A stretch of 33,725 nucleotides of DNA from Paludibacter sp. (GCA_029973975.1 JARKQF010000334.1:1-33725), one strand, 5' to 3'. Counted from the first letter of the stretch, positions 6,301 through 15,433 are shown. Notes: generated from the sequence alone by a model not told the origin. Program-made: numbers and translations.

Positions 6301-9252
6301 TCACAAAGTCTTTTTAACTTCAGTTTCTTCGAAACTTTCAATCATATCACCAACCCGGATGTCGTTGTAATTTTTGATATTCAAACCACATTCATAATTG
6401 GTTCCAACTTCTTTCACATCTTCTTTGAAACGTTTCAGAGATTCGAGTTCGCCTGTATAGATTACAATGCCGTCGCGGATAATGTGCACCTTGTTCGTTC
6501 TCTTAATCTTACCTTCGCGAACGAGACAACCCGCAACCGTACCGACCTTTGTAATTTTAAACACCTCACGCACCTCAACTGTAGCCGTAACTTCCTCCTT
6601 AATTTCAGGAGAAAGCATACCTTCCATTGCCGATTTAATTTCTTCAATGGCATCATAGATAATAGAGTACAAGCGTACATCTATTTCCTCTTTCTCAGCC
6701 ATCTTACGGGCAGAAGCTGTTGGACGTACCTGGAAACCGCAGATAATTGCATTGGATGCAGCCGCCAGCAAAATGTCAGAATCCGAAATCGCCCCTACAG
6801 CCTTATGAATAACATTTATCTGGATATTTTCTGTTGAGAGTTTCAGTAAAGAGTCTGCAAGCGCTTCGACCGAGCCGTCCACATCACCTTTCACAATGAT
6901 ATTCAACTCTTTGAAGTCTCCAAGTGCAATACGGCGACCGAGTTCATCCAGGGTAAAATGCTTCTTGGTACGCAAACTTTGCTCACGTTGTAACTGTTCC
7001 CGTTTATTAGCAATATCACGCGCTTCCTGTTCGGTTGCCATCACATTGAAATTATCACCGGCTTGTGGGGCCCCATTCAAACCAAGAATCAATACCGGCT
7101 CAGCAGGTTTTGCCTCCTGAATACGCTGATTTCTCTCATTAAACATGGCTTTCACCCTGCCGTGATAAATTCCGGCCAACACCACATCTCCCATTTTCAA
7201 GGTACCATTCTCAACAAGCACAGTCGAAATATAACCTCTTCCTTTATCCAGTGATGATTCAATTACCGAACCAACAGCCCGTTTATTCGGATTAGCTTTC
7301 AGATCAAGCATTTCAGCTTCAAGCAATACTTTTTCAAGCAATTCTGCCATTCCGATACCTTGTTTGGCTGAAACATCCTGGGATTGATATTTTCCACCCC
7401 ATTCTTCAACCAAATAATTCATATTAGCCAGCGTTTCCTTTATTTTTTCGGGGTTTGCGCCGGGCTTATCCACCTTATTAATAGCAAAAACCATTGGCAC
7501 ACCGGCAGCAGAAGCGTGATTGATTGCCTCTATTGTTTGTGGCATCACATTATCATCAGCCGCCACAATGATGATCGCGATATCCGTCACCTTGGCACCA
7601 CGGGCACGCATAGCAGTAAATGCTTCGTGACCTGGAGTATCAAGGAAAGTAATACGCTGACCATTATCTAATTTCACATTATAGGCACCGATATGCTGGG
7701 TAATACCACCGGCTTCACCCGCAATCACATTGGTTTTGCGTATATAGTCAAGCAAAGAAGTCTTACCATGGTCAACGTGACCCATCACCGTTACAATCGG
7801 GGCACGCGGCTGCAGATCAGCTTCATCATCCGGTTCGCTTTCACCAATAGCTTCTACCACATCCGCACTCACAAACTCGGTTGTAAATCCGAACTCATCA
7901 GCAACAATATTAATTGTTTCTGCATCGAGACGCTGGTTGATCGAAACCATCATGCCAATACTCATACAAGTGGCAATAACCTGATTAACGGAAATATCCA
8001 TCATTACAGCCAGCTCGCTTACCGTCACAAATTCGGTGAGTTTCAACACCTTTTCCTGTTCGCGCTCCTGCATTTCCAGCTCACTCTGACGGGCTGAAAT
8101 ACTATCTCGTTTTTCCCTGCGATACTTAGCACCCTTACCTTTTTTATTGGTACCGGCCATCCTTGCTAAAGTCTCTTTGATCTGACGTTGTACTTCTTCC
8201 TCATCAACAACTGTTTTCAAAGGTTTCTTAAACTTATCTTTAGCCAGTTTAGCCTGCATGCCGCCAGCCTGAGCCGGCTTTTTAGAATGGTCAACCGGGA
8301 AATGTTCGATATCCACTTTTTGATTTGAGAAACGCTCACGTTTCTTTTTCTTTTTGATATCCTCCTCTGTTTCTACAAAATTCTTTTTCTTCTCATCTAT
8401 CGCATTTTTAGCTTTCTCCTCCCTCTCCTTTTTCTTTTGTTCTTTCGTTTTGGGTTTAGGACGGGTAGTCTGATTCAGCGCATCCAGGTCAATCCGACCC
8501 AACACAACCGGTTTAATTTCAACTACCGGTATAGCGATAGAGAACACTTCATCTTCGTCATTTTTTCCCTGTTCAACTTCAGGTTCACGAGCCTTTTCCA
8601 CAACCACTTGTTTTTCGTCTTCCTGCGAATCAATTTCTTTTGTTGCAACTACTTCGACTTGATCTATTGTTTCAGGTTGTTCTAAAACTTCTACTTCCTG
8701 ATTGTCTTGCGGAACAACCGCCTCAGGACGCTCCTCGACAATTACTTCCTGAACAATTTCAACCTGTTCAGGAACAGGCTCATTAACAACAGGCGTCTCC
8801 ACTTCCTCTTTTTCAACCACTTTAAGTTCTTCAACAGGTTCTATCGTCTTCACCGGTTCTTGTACTGCCGGTTCAGGCTTTACTGGTTCAGGCTTTTTGT
8901 TGATGGCATCCAAATCAATTTTACCAACCTGCTTGATTGAAGGCAGTTGATCGACCGGCACCTCAACGGGGATGATATTTTCTGCTTTCTCTGCTGTTTT
9001 TTTAACGCCATAACCCTCCAACGCAACAGTTGATGCCTTTTCTTTCTGGTGGCGCTCCTGACTGATGCGCTCCGACTCCATTTTCAGAGCCATGTCTTTG
9101 TTGAATTCTTTTACCAATAACAAGTGAAGTTCATCCGACAATTTCAGGTTGGGATCAACGGCAATCTTGTTTCCTTTCTTGGCTAAAAAGTCAACAGCAG
9201 TGGTTATACCGATATTTAATTCTTTACAAGCTTTACTTAATCTGATGGGCAT
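6301..9252 (-). CDS. infB: Translation initiation factor IF-2
   Basis: This 983-residue GTPase delivers initiator fMet-tRNA to the 30S subunit. An IF2 N-terminal module ([15 protein letters not shown]) is followed by a long Val/Glu/Pro-rich linker (about residues 95-250), a Lys/Glu-rich basic stretch, a second helical module ([19 protein letters not shown]), then the G domain: GHVDHGKT (near residue 488), [16 protein letters not shown]. The C-terminal domains end with [16 protein letters not shown]-like IF-2 sequence. Length exceeds the E. coli protein because of the linker, usual in Bacteroidetes. It is the last gene of the rimP-nusA-infB operon, 81 bases behind nusA. Confidence 0.97.
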   Translation of the reverse strand: MPIRLSKACKELNIGITTAVDFLAKKGNKIAVDPNLKLSDELHLLLVKEFNKDMALKMESERISQERHQKEKASTVALEGYGVKKTAEKAENIIPVEVPVDQLPSIKQVGKIDLDAINKKPEPVKPEPAVQEPVKTIEPVEELKVVEKEEVETPVVNEPVPEQVEIVQEVIVEERPEAVVPQDNQEVEVLEQPETIDQVEVVATKEIDSQEDEKQVVVEKAREPEVEQGKNDEDEVFSIAIPVVEIKPVVLGRIDLDALNQTTRPKPKTKEQKKKEREEKAKNAIDEKKKNFVETEEDIKKKKKRERFSNQKVDIEHFPVDHSKKPAQAGGMQAKLAKDKFKKPLKTVVDEEEVQRQIKETLARMAGTNKKGKGAKYRREKRDSISARQSELEMQEREQEKVLKLTEFVTVSELAVMMDISVNQVIATCMSIGMMVSINQRLDAETINIVADEFGFTTEFVSADVVEAIGESEPDDEADLQPRAPIVTVMGHVDHGKTSLLDYIRKTNVIAGEAGGITQHIGAYNVKLDNGQRITFLDTPGHEAFTAMRARGAKVTDIAIIIVAADDNVMPQTIEAINHASAAGVPMVFAINKVDKPGANPEKIKETLANMNYLVEEWGGKYQSQDVSAKQGIGMAELLEKVLLEAEMLDLKANPNKRAVGSVIESSLDKGRGYISTVLVENGTLKMGDVVLAGIYHGRVKAMFNERNQRIQEAKPAEPVLILGLNGAPQAGDNFNVMATEQEARDIANKREQLQREQSLRTKKHFTLDELGRRIALGDFKELNIIVKGDVDGSVEALADSLLKLSTENIQINVIHKAVGAISDSDILLAAASNAIICGFQVRPTASARKMAEKEEIDVRLYSIIYDAIEEIKSAMEGMLSPEIKEEVTATVEVREVFKITKVGTVAGCLVREGKIKRTNKVHIIRDGIVIYTGELESLKRFKEDVKEVGTNYECGLNIKNYNDIRVGDMIESFEETEVKKTL

Positions 9253-9333
9253 GTTATAATCTATAATTTTTTAAGTAAGTTATACGAAATGGAAGCAGAA
9301 AGCGACACGCAAAATATCATTTTTTACGAAAGC

Positions 9334-10599
9334 CTACATTTCTGTTTCTTCTTCAAATTCAGCGCGTAAAATAGCAAGCACTTCATCTATAGTTTCTTCC
9401 TCAAGGTCTGTTCTTCTGATCAAATCCTGACGCGGAACAGCAAGTACACTCTTAGCTGTATCATAACCTATATTTTTGAAGGCGTCAATTACCCACTGTT
9501 CTATTTCATCATTGAATTCATCCAGGTAGATATCTTCTGTTTCTTCTTCATCATCCAGCTCGCGGTAAACATCCAGGGTGTAGCCTGTCAGCATGCTGGC
9601 CAGCTTAATATTCAACCCTCCTTTACCGATTGCCTGTGAAACTTCTTCCGGCTTCATGTAGATTTCAGCTTTTTTATCAGCTTCACTTAAACGGATTGAA
9701 GAAATCTTGGCCGGACTTAATGAACGCTGGATAAAAAGACTGATGTTGTTGGTAAAATTAATTACATCAATATTTTCATTCCGCAACTCACGTACAATAC
9801 CATGGATTCGGGAACCTTTAACTCCCACACAGGCGCCAACCGGATCGATACGGTCATCATAAGACTCAACGGCCACCTTAGCCCTTTCACCCGGCATACG
9901 GGCAATTTTCTTGATGGTTATCAATCCTTCGTTGATCTCGGGAACTTCCAGTTCGAACAATCTTTCCAGAAAAACCGGAGATACCCTCGAAAGAATAATT
10001 TTAGGATTATTGTTTTTGTTTTCCACCATAGCTACAACTGCACGAACCGTATCTCCTTTGCGATAGAAATCTGATGGAATCTGCTCGGATTTCGGCAAAT
10101 ATAACTCATTACCTTCATCATCAATCAGTAACATTTCCTTCTTCCATATCTGATATAATTCAGCACTGACGATCTGTCCCACTTTCTCACTGTATTTGGC
10201 AAATACGTTTTCCTTCTGAAGTTCCAGAATCTTGGATGATAAAGTTTGTCTGAGATTCAAAATCGCCCTGCGACCAAAACTCATGAAATCAACCGTGTCG
10301 GTCACTTCCTCACCTACTTCATAATCTTCATCGATTTTTTTCGCATCAGAGAGTTTAATTTCCAGATTATCATCTTCAAACTCATCATCCTCAACTACTG
10401 TACGGTTGCGATAAATTTCGAAGTCACCCTTATCCGGATTGATAATCACGTCGTAATTATCGTCACTTCCGAACATCTTCGCGATTACACTTCTGAAAGA
10501 CTCTTCCATTACGGAAATCAGCGTGGTTCTGTCGATACTTTTCAACTCCTTGAATTCCGAAAAGGTATCGATCAAGTTAATCGTTTCTTTTTTGCTCAT
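9334..10599 (-). CDS. nusA: Transcription termination/antitermination factor NusA
   Basis: NusA binds RNA polymerase and RNA to modulate pausing, termination and rRNA antitermination. The 421-residue protein has the N-terminal RNAP-binding domain, an S1 segment (KVGQIVSAELYQIWKKEMLL), then two KH domains: DPVGACVGVKGSRIHGIVRELRNENIDV and EVSQAIGKGGLNIKLASMLTG. The C-terminus is a single short acidic region, so the pair of acidic repeats found in E. coli is absent, as is usual outside gamma-proteobacteria. It lies three bases after rimP, in the conserved rimP-nusA-infB arrangement. Confidence 0.96.
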   Translation of the reverse strand: MSKKETINLIDTFSEFKELKSIDRTTLISVMEESFRSVIAKMFGSDDNYDVIINPDKGDFEIYRNRTVVEDDEFEDDNLEIKLSDAKKIDEDYEVGEEVTDTVDFMSFGRRAILNLRQTLSSKILELQKENVFAKYSEKVGQIVSAELYQIWKKEMLLIDDEGNELYLPKSEQIPSDFYRKGDTVRAVVAMVENKNNNPKIILSRVSPVFLERLFELEVPEINEGLITIKKIARMPGERAKVAVESYDDRIDPVGACVGVKGSRIHGIVRELRNENIDVINFTNNISLFIQRSLSPAKISSIRLSEADKKAEIYMKPEEVSQAIGKGGLNIKLASMLTGYTLDVYRELDDEEETEDIYLDEFNDEIEQWVIDAFKNIGYDTAKSVLAVPRQDLIRRTDLEEETIDEVLAILRAEFEEETEM

Positions 10600-10602
10600 G
10601 GC

Positions 10603-11070
10603 TTATTTGAATCTAATGATCAGTTTTGTTGTTTTTATATTTTTGAATGATAATGTAATTTCTTCCTGAATGGTTTTTTTACGTTTTGCGCCTTCTTCTT
10701 TAATGACTTTTTCTACTGTCAGTCCAACAGCATCCGGAGATACGGCATTTAACATACCGGTCATTTTTTTGCCATCGGTAGTAAGCACTTCAACTTCTTT
10801 TCCGATATTTTTCTCGTATTGCTTCAACACTTTAAAAGGCGAACTTAATCCGGCCGAGCTGACTTCAAGTTCATAATCTTCCACCTCACGGTCCAGTTTT
10901 GATTCCAGAAAACGGTTCAATGCTACGCAATCGTCTAAAGAAACTCCGGCAAAAGAATCAATTTCGACCTGAATCCGGTTATCCGGAGTCACCTTTACAT
11001 CTACAAGATAATGTTCACCGCCCTGAAGATACGACTCAACTATCTGATTAATAACACTTTTATCTAACAT
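10603..11070 (-). CDS. rimP: Ribosome maturation factor RimP
   Basis: A 155-residue protein needed for 30S subunit maturation. The N-terminal domain has YLVDVKVTPDNRIQVEIDSFAGVSLDDCVALNRFLES and the DYELEVSSAGLSSPFK motif typical of RimP; the C-terminal SH3-like domain follows. The start at MLDKSVINQ is chosen because family members start there; an ATG 15 codons upstream would place the leader hairpin (11094-11111) inside the coding region. It is the first gene of the rimP-nusA-infB operon and is preceded by a clear promoter. Confidence 0.93.
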   Translation of the reverse strand: MLDKSVINQIVESYLQGGEHYLVDVKVTPDNRIQVEIDSFAGVSLDDCVALNRFLESKLDREVEDYELEVSSAGLSSPFKVLKQYEKNIGKEVEVLTTDGKKMTGMLNAVSPDAVGLTVEKVIKEEGAKRKKTIQEEITLSFKNIKTTKLIIRFK

Positions 11071-11093
11071 ATTTTGATTTATTTCAACAATAA

Positions 11094-11111
11094 AGGGGAC
11101 TGCCGTCCCCT
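11094..11111 (-). promoter_or_regulatory. GC-rich hairpin in the rimP leader
   Basis: On the minus strand AGGGGAC-GGCA-GTCCCCT forms a 7-bp stem with a 4-base loop, followed by TTATTGTT, between the promoter and the rimP start. It stands out in an A/T-rich region. It could be a weak intrinsic terminator, an attenuator of this operon, or a stabilising 5' structure. No alternative pairing partner is obvious. Confidence 0.55.
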
Positions 11112-11132
11112 CCACCTTTCAAATATCGCATG

Positions 11133-11163
11133 CAAAGATAGTATTTTTTTCTTAAACTACAAA
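11133..11163 (-). promoter_or_regulatory. Promoter of rimP-nusA-infB
   Basis: TTTG at 11163-11160 and TATCTTTG at 11140-11133 with 19 bases between them match the Bacteroidetes housekeeping promoter exactly. The predicted start gives a leader of about 55-60 bases containing the hairpin at 11094-11111. The -33 box lies 9 bases past the rmlB stop. Confidence 0.8.
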
Positions 11164-11172
11164 TTTACTTTA

Positions 11173-12231
11173 TTATCTTTCTTCATATTGTTGCTGATAA
11201 TAAGACTGATATTGCCCACTTGTGACATTATCCATCCATTCCTGATTAGCCAGGTACCAGTCGACTGTTTTTTCCAGTCCTTCTTCAAACTGAAGCGAAG
11301 GTTTCCAGCCAAGCTCCCGTTGCAACTTAGAGGAATCAATGGCATAACGTAAATCATGACCGGCACGGTCTTTTACAAAAGTAATGAGTTTGGCAGATTC
11401 TCCCGGCTCACGCCCCAGCTTTCTGTCCATGATTTCACAAAGTTTTTTAATCAGATCGATATTCGTCCATTCGTTATTACCGCCGATATTGTAGGTCTCA
11501 CCAACCACTCCGTTATGAAAAATCACATCAATAGCCCGGGCATGGTCGTTCACCCATAACCAGTCGCGCACATTTTCACCTTTCCCGTAAATGGGGATCG
11601 GTCTTTTATTCTTTATATTATTGATTGACAATGGAATCAGCTTTTCCGGGAAATGATTAGCTCCGTAATTATTAGAGCAATTGGAAATCACGACCGGCAA
11701 GCCATAAGTATGATGATATGCTCGTACAAAATGGTCGGAAGATGCTTTTGCTGCTGAATAGGGACTTCTCGGGTCATAAGCAGTCTCTTCCGTAAAAAAG
11801 CCTGTATCACCCAATGACCCATACACTTCATCAGTAGAAATATGGTAAAAACGTTTTCCCTCCATCTTACCTTTCCAGCTTTCTTTGGCTGCATTCAAAA
11901 GATTAGCAGTACCAAAAACATTCGTTCTGATAAAAGCAAACGGATCGGTAATAGACCGGTCTACATGCGACTCGGCAGCCAGATGAATCACCCCGTCAAA
12001 CTGATATTCAGCAAACAACTTCGGGATAAAGCTTTCATCCGTAATATCTCCTTTTACAAAAGTATAATTGGATAATCCATCAATATCTTTCAGGTTTTCC
12101 AAATTTCCGGCATAAGTCAACGCATCCAGATTTACTACCTGATATTCAGGATATTTAGTTACAAACAAACGAACAACGTGCGAACCAATAAATCCAGCCC
12201 CACCAGTAATTAAAATTGTTTTCAATATCAT
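11173..12231 (-). CDS. rfbB: dTDP-glucose 4,6-dehydratase
   Basis: This 352-residue short-chain dehydrogenase makes dTDP-4-keto-6-deoxyglucose, the precursor of dTDP-rhamnose and related cell-surface sugars. TGGAGFIG (residues 9-16) binds NAD, HISTDEVYGSLG (130-141) carries the catalytic Thr-Asp-Glu, and YSAAK (158-162) is the Tyr-Lys pair; NNYGANHFPEKLIP is typical of RmlB. The rest of the rml pathway (A, C, D) is not in the window, which is unusual because these genes are often clustered. It is also known as rmlB. The GT2 gene at 15749 may use activated sugars but no link is shown. Confidence 0.95.
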   Translation of the reverse strand: MILKTILITGGAGFIGSHVVRLFVTKYPEYQVVNLDALTYAGNLENLKDIDGLSNYTFVKGDITDESFIPKLFAEYQFDGVIHLAAESHVDRSITDPFAFIRTNVFGTANLLNAAKESWKGKMEGKRFYHISTDEVYGSLGDTGFFTEETAYDPRSPYSAAKASSDHFVRAYHHTYGLPVVISNCSNNYGANHFPEKLIPLSINNIKNKRPIPIYGKGENVRDWLWVNDHARAIDVIFHNGVVGETYNIGGNNEWTNIDLIKKLCEIMDRKLGREPGESAKLITFVKDRAGHDLRYAIDSSKLQRELGWKPSLQFEEGLEKTVDWYLANQEWMDNVTSGQYQSYYQQQYEER

Positions 12232-12258
12232 TAATATTTTAAGATTCCGTTACGCTTA

Positions 12259-12266
12259 CAAAAATA
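12259..12266 (-). promoter_or_regulatory. Putative -7 element for rfbB
   Basis: TATTTTTG on the minus strand fits TAnnTTTG, 27 bases before the rfbB start codon. No TTTG is present at the right distance upstream, so this is a half match only. Confidence 0.4.
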
Positions 12267-12338
12267 CACAGAAATTTCATGTTTAAAAATTTATTGGGTT
12301 TTTTTCAACAAAAAGTGGCTTTTCCAGAATCTTTATTT

Positions 12339-12346
12339 TATTTTTG
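12339..12346 (+). promoter_or_regulatory. Putative -7 element for the HU/SPOR gene
   Basis: TATTTTTG fits TAnnTTTG and lies four bases before the GTG at 12351. If used, transcription would begin at or very near that GTG, giving an essentially leaderless mRNA. A matching -33 TTTG is not seen. Confidence 0.4.
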
Positions 12347-12350
12347 TATC

Positions 12351-13256
12351 GTGGAAACAATTTTCAGGAATATAGAAAAACTGTTAGCGACTAACGATCA
12401 CGCAGTTGTTCCGGGTTTGGGTGGATTTGTTGTACAGCATCAACCTGCCCGAATCTCGGGTAAATACATTATTGCACCCCGGGCAACCATCAGCTTCAAT
12501 TCTCTGATCAGTCAAAACGACGGAATGCTTGCTGTGGAAATATCCCGGCAAAAAGGCATCAGCTATCGTGAAGCAGCGGCTATCGCTGAAAAAGAAACCA
12601 GAGAGTTTTTAACAAAACTGAAAACTGCCCGTAAATTGGAATATGGACGTTTGGGAACTTTTTTATTAGAAAATGACTCACATCTGATTTTTACTCCGGC
12701 AACCGATTTATCATTCTTGCCTGCCAATTTTGGAACACAGGATTTGTTATTACCAACAAAAAGCCAGGCTAAGAAAGATATCGTATTTACCATTTCAGCA
12801 AGAAAAATGATGAAATATGCCGCCATTTTCATCACTTTTGTCGCACTGCTTTTTTCACCACGCCTCAACGAATCCACGAATATTACGAGAGCTGATTTCA
12901 GTCGGCTGAACCGGGTTGAACTGCCCGAAATCACAATTTCACCCGTGGTTGAAACAACAGTACAGGAGATAGAACATCAAGAATCAGCAAAAGAACCAAC
13001 TGGAGAAATTTCACTTAACGACAAAAACAGCTATAAAGTAATTGTTGCTGCTTTCGACCGGCCGGAAAAAGCCATGCTCTTACGCGATAAACTCATGGAA
13101 GAAGATTATCCCGAATCTGAAATCATCGTAACCAGTAAGAATACGAGGGTAGCAATCCGTTCGTTCAGTAATCTCATTTCCGCAGTTAACTACATGGAAC
13201 AGATTCGCAATGAAGACCCCCGGTTTGCCGACGCATGGGTGATGAAGAGTGAATAA
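12351..13256 (+). CDS. HU-CCDC81-like and SPOR domain membrane protein
   Basis: About 301 residues if translation starts at GTG 12351 (METIFRNIEKLLATND). The N-terminal part, with NDHAVVPGLGGFVVQHQPARI and ISRQKGISYREAAAIAEKETREF, resembles the HU-like (CCDC81-type) domains found in Bacteroidetes. A single membrane helix (MMKYAAIFITFVALLFSP) follows, then a low-complexity periplasmic linker and a C-terminal SPOR domain (YKVIVAAFDRPEKAMLLRDKL to FADAWVMK), a fold that binds denuded peptidoglycan at division sites. The frame is open upstream to an ATG at 12279, but those residues are poorly family-like. A role at the envelope or division site is inferred from the SPOR domain only. Confidence 0.8.
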   Translation: METIFRNIEKLLATNDHAVVPGLGGFVVQHQPARISGKYIIAPRATISFNSLISQNDGMLAVEISRQKGISYREAAAIAEKETREFLTKLKTARKLEYGRLGTFLLENDSHLIFTPATDLSFLPANFGTQDLLLPTKSQAKKDIVFTISARKMMKYAAIFITFVALLFSPRLNESTNITRADFSRLNRVELPEITISPVVETTVQEIEHQESAKEPTGEISLNDKNSYKVIVAAFDRPEKAMLLRDKLMEEDYPESEIIVTSKNTRVAIRSFSNLISAVNYMEQIRNEDPRFADAWVMKSE

Positions 13257-13261
13257 TATTT

Positions 13262-13295
13262 TTTAATTCTTAATTTTCAATTCTTAATTCTTTTT
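13262..13295. repeat. A/T-rich short repeat upstream of rpsP
   Basis: Degenerate reiterations of TTCTTAATT (TTTTAATTCTTAATTTTC and TTCTTAATTC) sit directly before the rpsP -7 element. They may act as an A/T-rich upstream element; otherwise they are low-complexity DNA. Confidence 0.5.
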
Positions 13296-13297
13296 TA

Positions 13298-13305
13298 TAT
13301 CTTTG
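13298..13305 (+). promoter_or_regulatory. Promoter (-7 element) of rpsP
   Basis: TATCTTTG is an exact TAnnTTTG match and is followed by CAGCC as at several other strong promoters in the window. At the -33 position only TTTT/TTTC is present. The leader of roughly 45 bases contains a small inverted repeat, CTTTTC-GA-GAAAAG (13312-13325). Confidence 0.65.
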
Positions 13306-13357
13306 CAGCCGCTTTTCGAGAAAAGGCAACAGGTATAATCATTTAACAAAGACAAAA

Positions 13358-13915
13358 ATGCCAGTAAAAATCAGATTACAACGTCATGGTCGCAAAGGAT
13401 ATGCTTATTATCATATCGTTATTGCCGACAGTCGTGCGCCACGTGATGGCAAATTCATTGAACGAATCGGTTCATACAACCCGAACACCGACCCTGCAAC
13501 GGTTACCTTGAAGTTCGACAGAGCTTTATATTGGATGCAGGTAGGCGCTCAACCAACGGACACAACCCGTAACATCCTTTCTGCTGAAGGAGTGCTTATG
13601 AAAAAACACTTGTTGGAAGGTGTTAAAAAAGGCGCTTTTGATGAAGCAGAAGCTGAAAAACGTTTTGCTGCATGGCAAACAAGCAAAGAAAGCAGAGTAA
13701 ACAAAACAAAAGAGCAAATCGCTGCTGATAAAGCTGCAGCTGCCAAAGCCCGTCTTGCCGCTGAAGTAGAAGTAAACAAAGCTAAAGCTGCAGAGCTTGC
13801 CAAAAAATTAGCTGAAGCTAAAGCTGCTGAAGCTGAAGCACAAGTAGAAGCTGCTGCTGAAACTGCCGAAGTTGAAGCTCCGGTAGAAGAAAAAGAAGCT
13901 CCGGCTGCAGAATAA
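13358..13915 (+). CDS. rpsP: 30S ribosomal protein S16 with long C-terminal extension
   Basis: The first 80-90 residues are canonical S16 ([40 protein letters not shown]), a primary-assembly protein of the small subunit. The total of 185 residues is about twice the usual bacterial length: the rest is a Lys/Ala/Glu-rich, probably helical or coiled-coil extension ([20 protein letters not shown] onward), ending in an acidic, Pro-containing tail. Such extensions are common in Bacteroidetes S16, with unknown role. It has its own promoter and a strong terminator, so it seems to be monocistronic, without the trmD/rplS partners of other phyla. Confidence 0.96.
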   Translation: MPVKIRLQRHGRKGYAYYHIVIADSRAPRDGKFIERIGSYNPNTDPATVTLKFDRALYWMQVGAQPTDTTRNILSAEGVLMKKHLLEGVKKGAFDEAEAEKRFAAWQTSKESRVNKTKEQIAADKAAAAKARLAAEVEVNKAKAAELAKKLAEAKAAEAEAQVEAAAETAEVEAPVEEKEAPAAE

Positions 13916-13932
13916 AATTTATTATAATCATC

Positions 13933-13978
13933 AAAAAAGGCCAATACCCGGAGTTAATCCGGGAATTGGTCTTTTTTG
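13933..13978 (+). terminator. Intrinsic terminator of rpsP
   Basis: GGCCAATACCCGGA pairs with TCCGGGAATTGGTC around a short GTTAA loop, with one internal mismatch, and is followed by TTTTTTG. The preceding A-run makes it possibly bidirectional. Its T-run doubles as the -33 TTTG of the next promoter. Confidence 0.88.
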
Positions 13979-14006
13979 TTATTATCAAAGTTATCCTGTA
14001 AATTTG
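13975..14006 (+). promoter_or_regulatory. Promoter of the MgtC/DUF4010 gene
   Basis: TTTG at 13975-13978 and TAAATTTG at 13999-14006, 20 bases apart, match the Bacteroidetes consensus. The -33 box is formed by the end of the rpsP terminator's T-run, so terminator and promoter are physically merged. The leader to the ATG at 14054 would be about 40 bases. Confidence 0.65.
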
Positions 14007-14053
14007 CGGGAATTATTTTCAACGAAGTAATTCAAACTTTATTTCTCATTATT

Positions 14054-15370
14054 ATGGACGAATTAATCAAAATACTACCTGAAGAGCTGGTTTCATTTGT
14101 TCTCACCACCCTTTTTTCTCTACTGATAGGGTTATCCCAACTAAAATTCCAGCTTAAACACGATGAGGACAAAGGAGGTATTACATCTTTCGGTACCGAC
14201 CGGACTTTTACTTTCATAGGAATACTGGGCTACATATTGTATATGCTTGAACCGAAGAGTTTTACTTTATTTATAGGTGGTGGACTTGCATTGATTGTAT
14301 TGCTGGGATTAAACTATGTCACAAAGGCATGGAGGTATGCTGATTTTGGTATGACAACCATTGCCATTGCCCTCATTACTTATTGTTTAGCTCCGGTCAT
14401 TATTACTCAACCTCTGTGGTTCTCGCTGACTATCGTAGTGTTGATTCTTATGCTGACGGAGATGAAACCTACCTTCAAACGCTTCGCCAATAAAATGAGA
14501 AACGATGAATTAATCATACTTGCCAAGTTCCTTGCTATCAGTGGAATTGTCTTACCCATCTTACCTGATAATACCTTAATAGAGGGCACAAAGCTTACTC
14601 CCTATTCAATCTGGCTAGCTACAGTTGTAGTATCGGGCATTTCTTATGCTTCATACCTGCTTAAAAGATATGTTTTTAAATCATCGGGAATATTCATTTC
14701 CGGACTGATCGGAGGTTTATACAGTAGTACTGCCACCATCACACTTTTAGCCAAAGATGCGAGAACTGCCCCGGAAGCTAAATTATCAAAATATGCTGGC
14801 TCAATGGTCATCGCAAAAAGCATGATGTTCCTGAAATTCATGATTTTAATCTATATATTCAGCAAGGAGATTTTTACGCTAATTTACCCATATCTCATTT
14901 TCTTAACGCTGGCATCTGCCTTTATTTCATGGCTTATTTACCGTAAATCCCTGAACAACGAGGTAAAAACCACGGAAGAAGAACACGATGATAATGATTA
15001 CAAAAATCCATTGGAGTTTAAAGTGGCACTAATATTCGCAGCGTTATTTGTTTTCTTCACGATAATAACCACTTATACGATTCGATATACAGGAAACAGC
15101 GGGCTAACGATATTATCATTATTAAGCGGACTGAGCGACATTACACCTTTCGTGCTTAATCTATTACAGAACGTAGCAGAAATTCCCAGACAAATTGTGG
15201 TTATCGCTGTTTTATTAGCCATGCTCAGCAATACAGTCGTATCCATGTTTTACATCTATTTCTTCTCCGGACAACGGACGGATTTACAGAAGAAAGTCTT
15301 ATGGGGATTTCTGACAATCGTCATCCTGACGGGCATTACCGCCGGAATTATGTATTTGTTTACCACCTGA
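14054..15370 (+). CDS. MgtC-like / DUF4010 integral membrane protein
   Basis: About 438 residues with some ten or more hydrophobic segments. The N-terminal part (FSLLIGLSQLKFQ then GITSFGTDRTFTFIGILGYIL) matches the MgtC/SapB pattern of a membrane domain with a conserved arginine; the C-terminal half (SSGIFISGLIGGLYSSTATITLLAKDAR to SGLSDITPFVLNLL) is of the DUF4010 type. Function of this combination is not established; transport or stress adaptation is a guess. The start MDELIKILPEE is used because it lies behind a promoter and gives a family-like N-terminus; an ATG 26 codons upstream overlaps the promoter. Confidence 0.8.
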   Translation: MDELIKILPEELVSFVLTTLFSLLIGLSQLKFQLKHDEDKGGITSFGTDRTFTFIGILGYILYMLEPKSFTLFIGGGLALIVLLGLNYVTKAWRYADFGMTTIAIALITYCLAPVIITQPLWFSLTIVVLILMLTEMKPTFKRFANKMRNDELIILAKFLAISGIVLPILPDNTLIEGTKLTPYSIWLATVVVSGISYASYLLKRYVFKSSGIFISGLIGGLYSSTATITLLAKDARTAPEAKLSKYAGSMVIAKSMMFLKFMILIYIFSKEIFTLIYPYLIFLTLASAFISWLIYRKSLNNEVKTTEEEHDDNDYKNPLEFKVALIFAALFVFFTIITTYTIRYTGNSGLTILSLLSGLSDITPFVLNLLQNVAEIPRQIVVIAVLLAMLSNTVVSMFYIYFFSGQRTDLQKKVLWGFLTIVILTGITAGIMYLFTT

Positions 15371-15402
15371 TAAACACATCGATTCTTTTAATAATTTTTT
15401 TG

Positions 15403-15410
15403 TACATTTG
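15403..15410 (+). promoter_or_regulatory. Putative -7 element for the thiamine-binding-like gene
   Basis: TACATTTG fits TAnnTTTG, 23 bases before the ATG at 15434. It sits in a palindromic GTACATTTGTAC. No convincing -33 element is present. Confidence 0.45.
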
Positions 15411-15433
15411 TACATTATTTTTATTCATATAAA

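Noticed and set aside
6301-6310. Terminator after infB
   Set aside because: No inverted repeat with T-run is present between the infB stop and the trp promoter; the next terminator is the attenuator itself.
13262-13300. Possible CRISPR-like or tandem repeat
   Set aside because: Only A/T-rich reiterations of about nine bases without spacers; simple low-complexity DNA.
13549-13944. 131-residue Ala/Ser-rich frame opposite rpsP
   Set aside because: It is the antisense of the repetitive GCT/GAA codons of the S16 tail; composition is explained by that.
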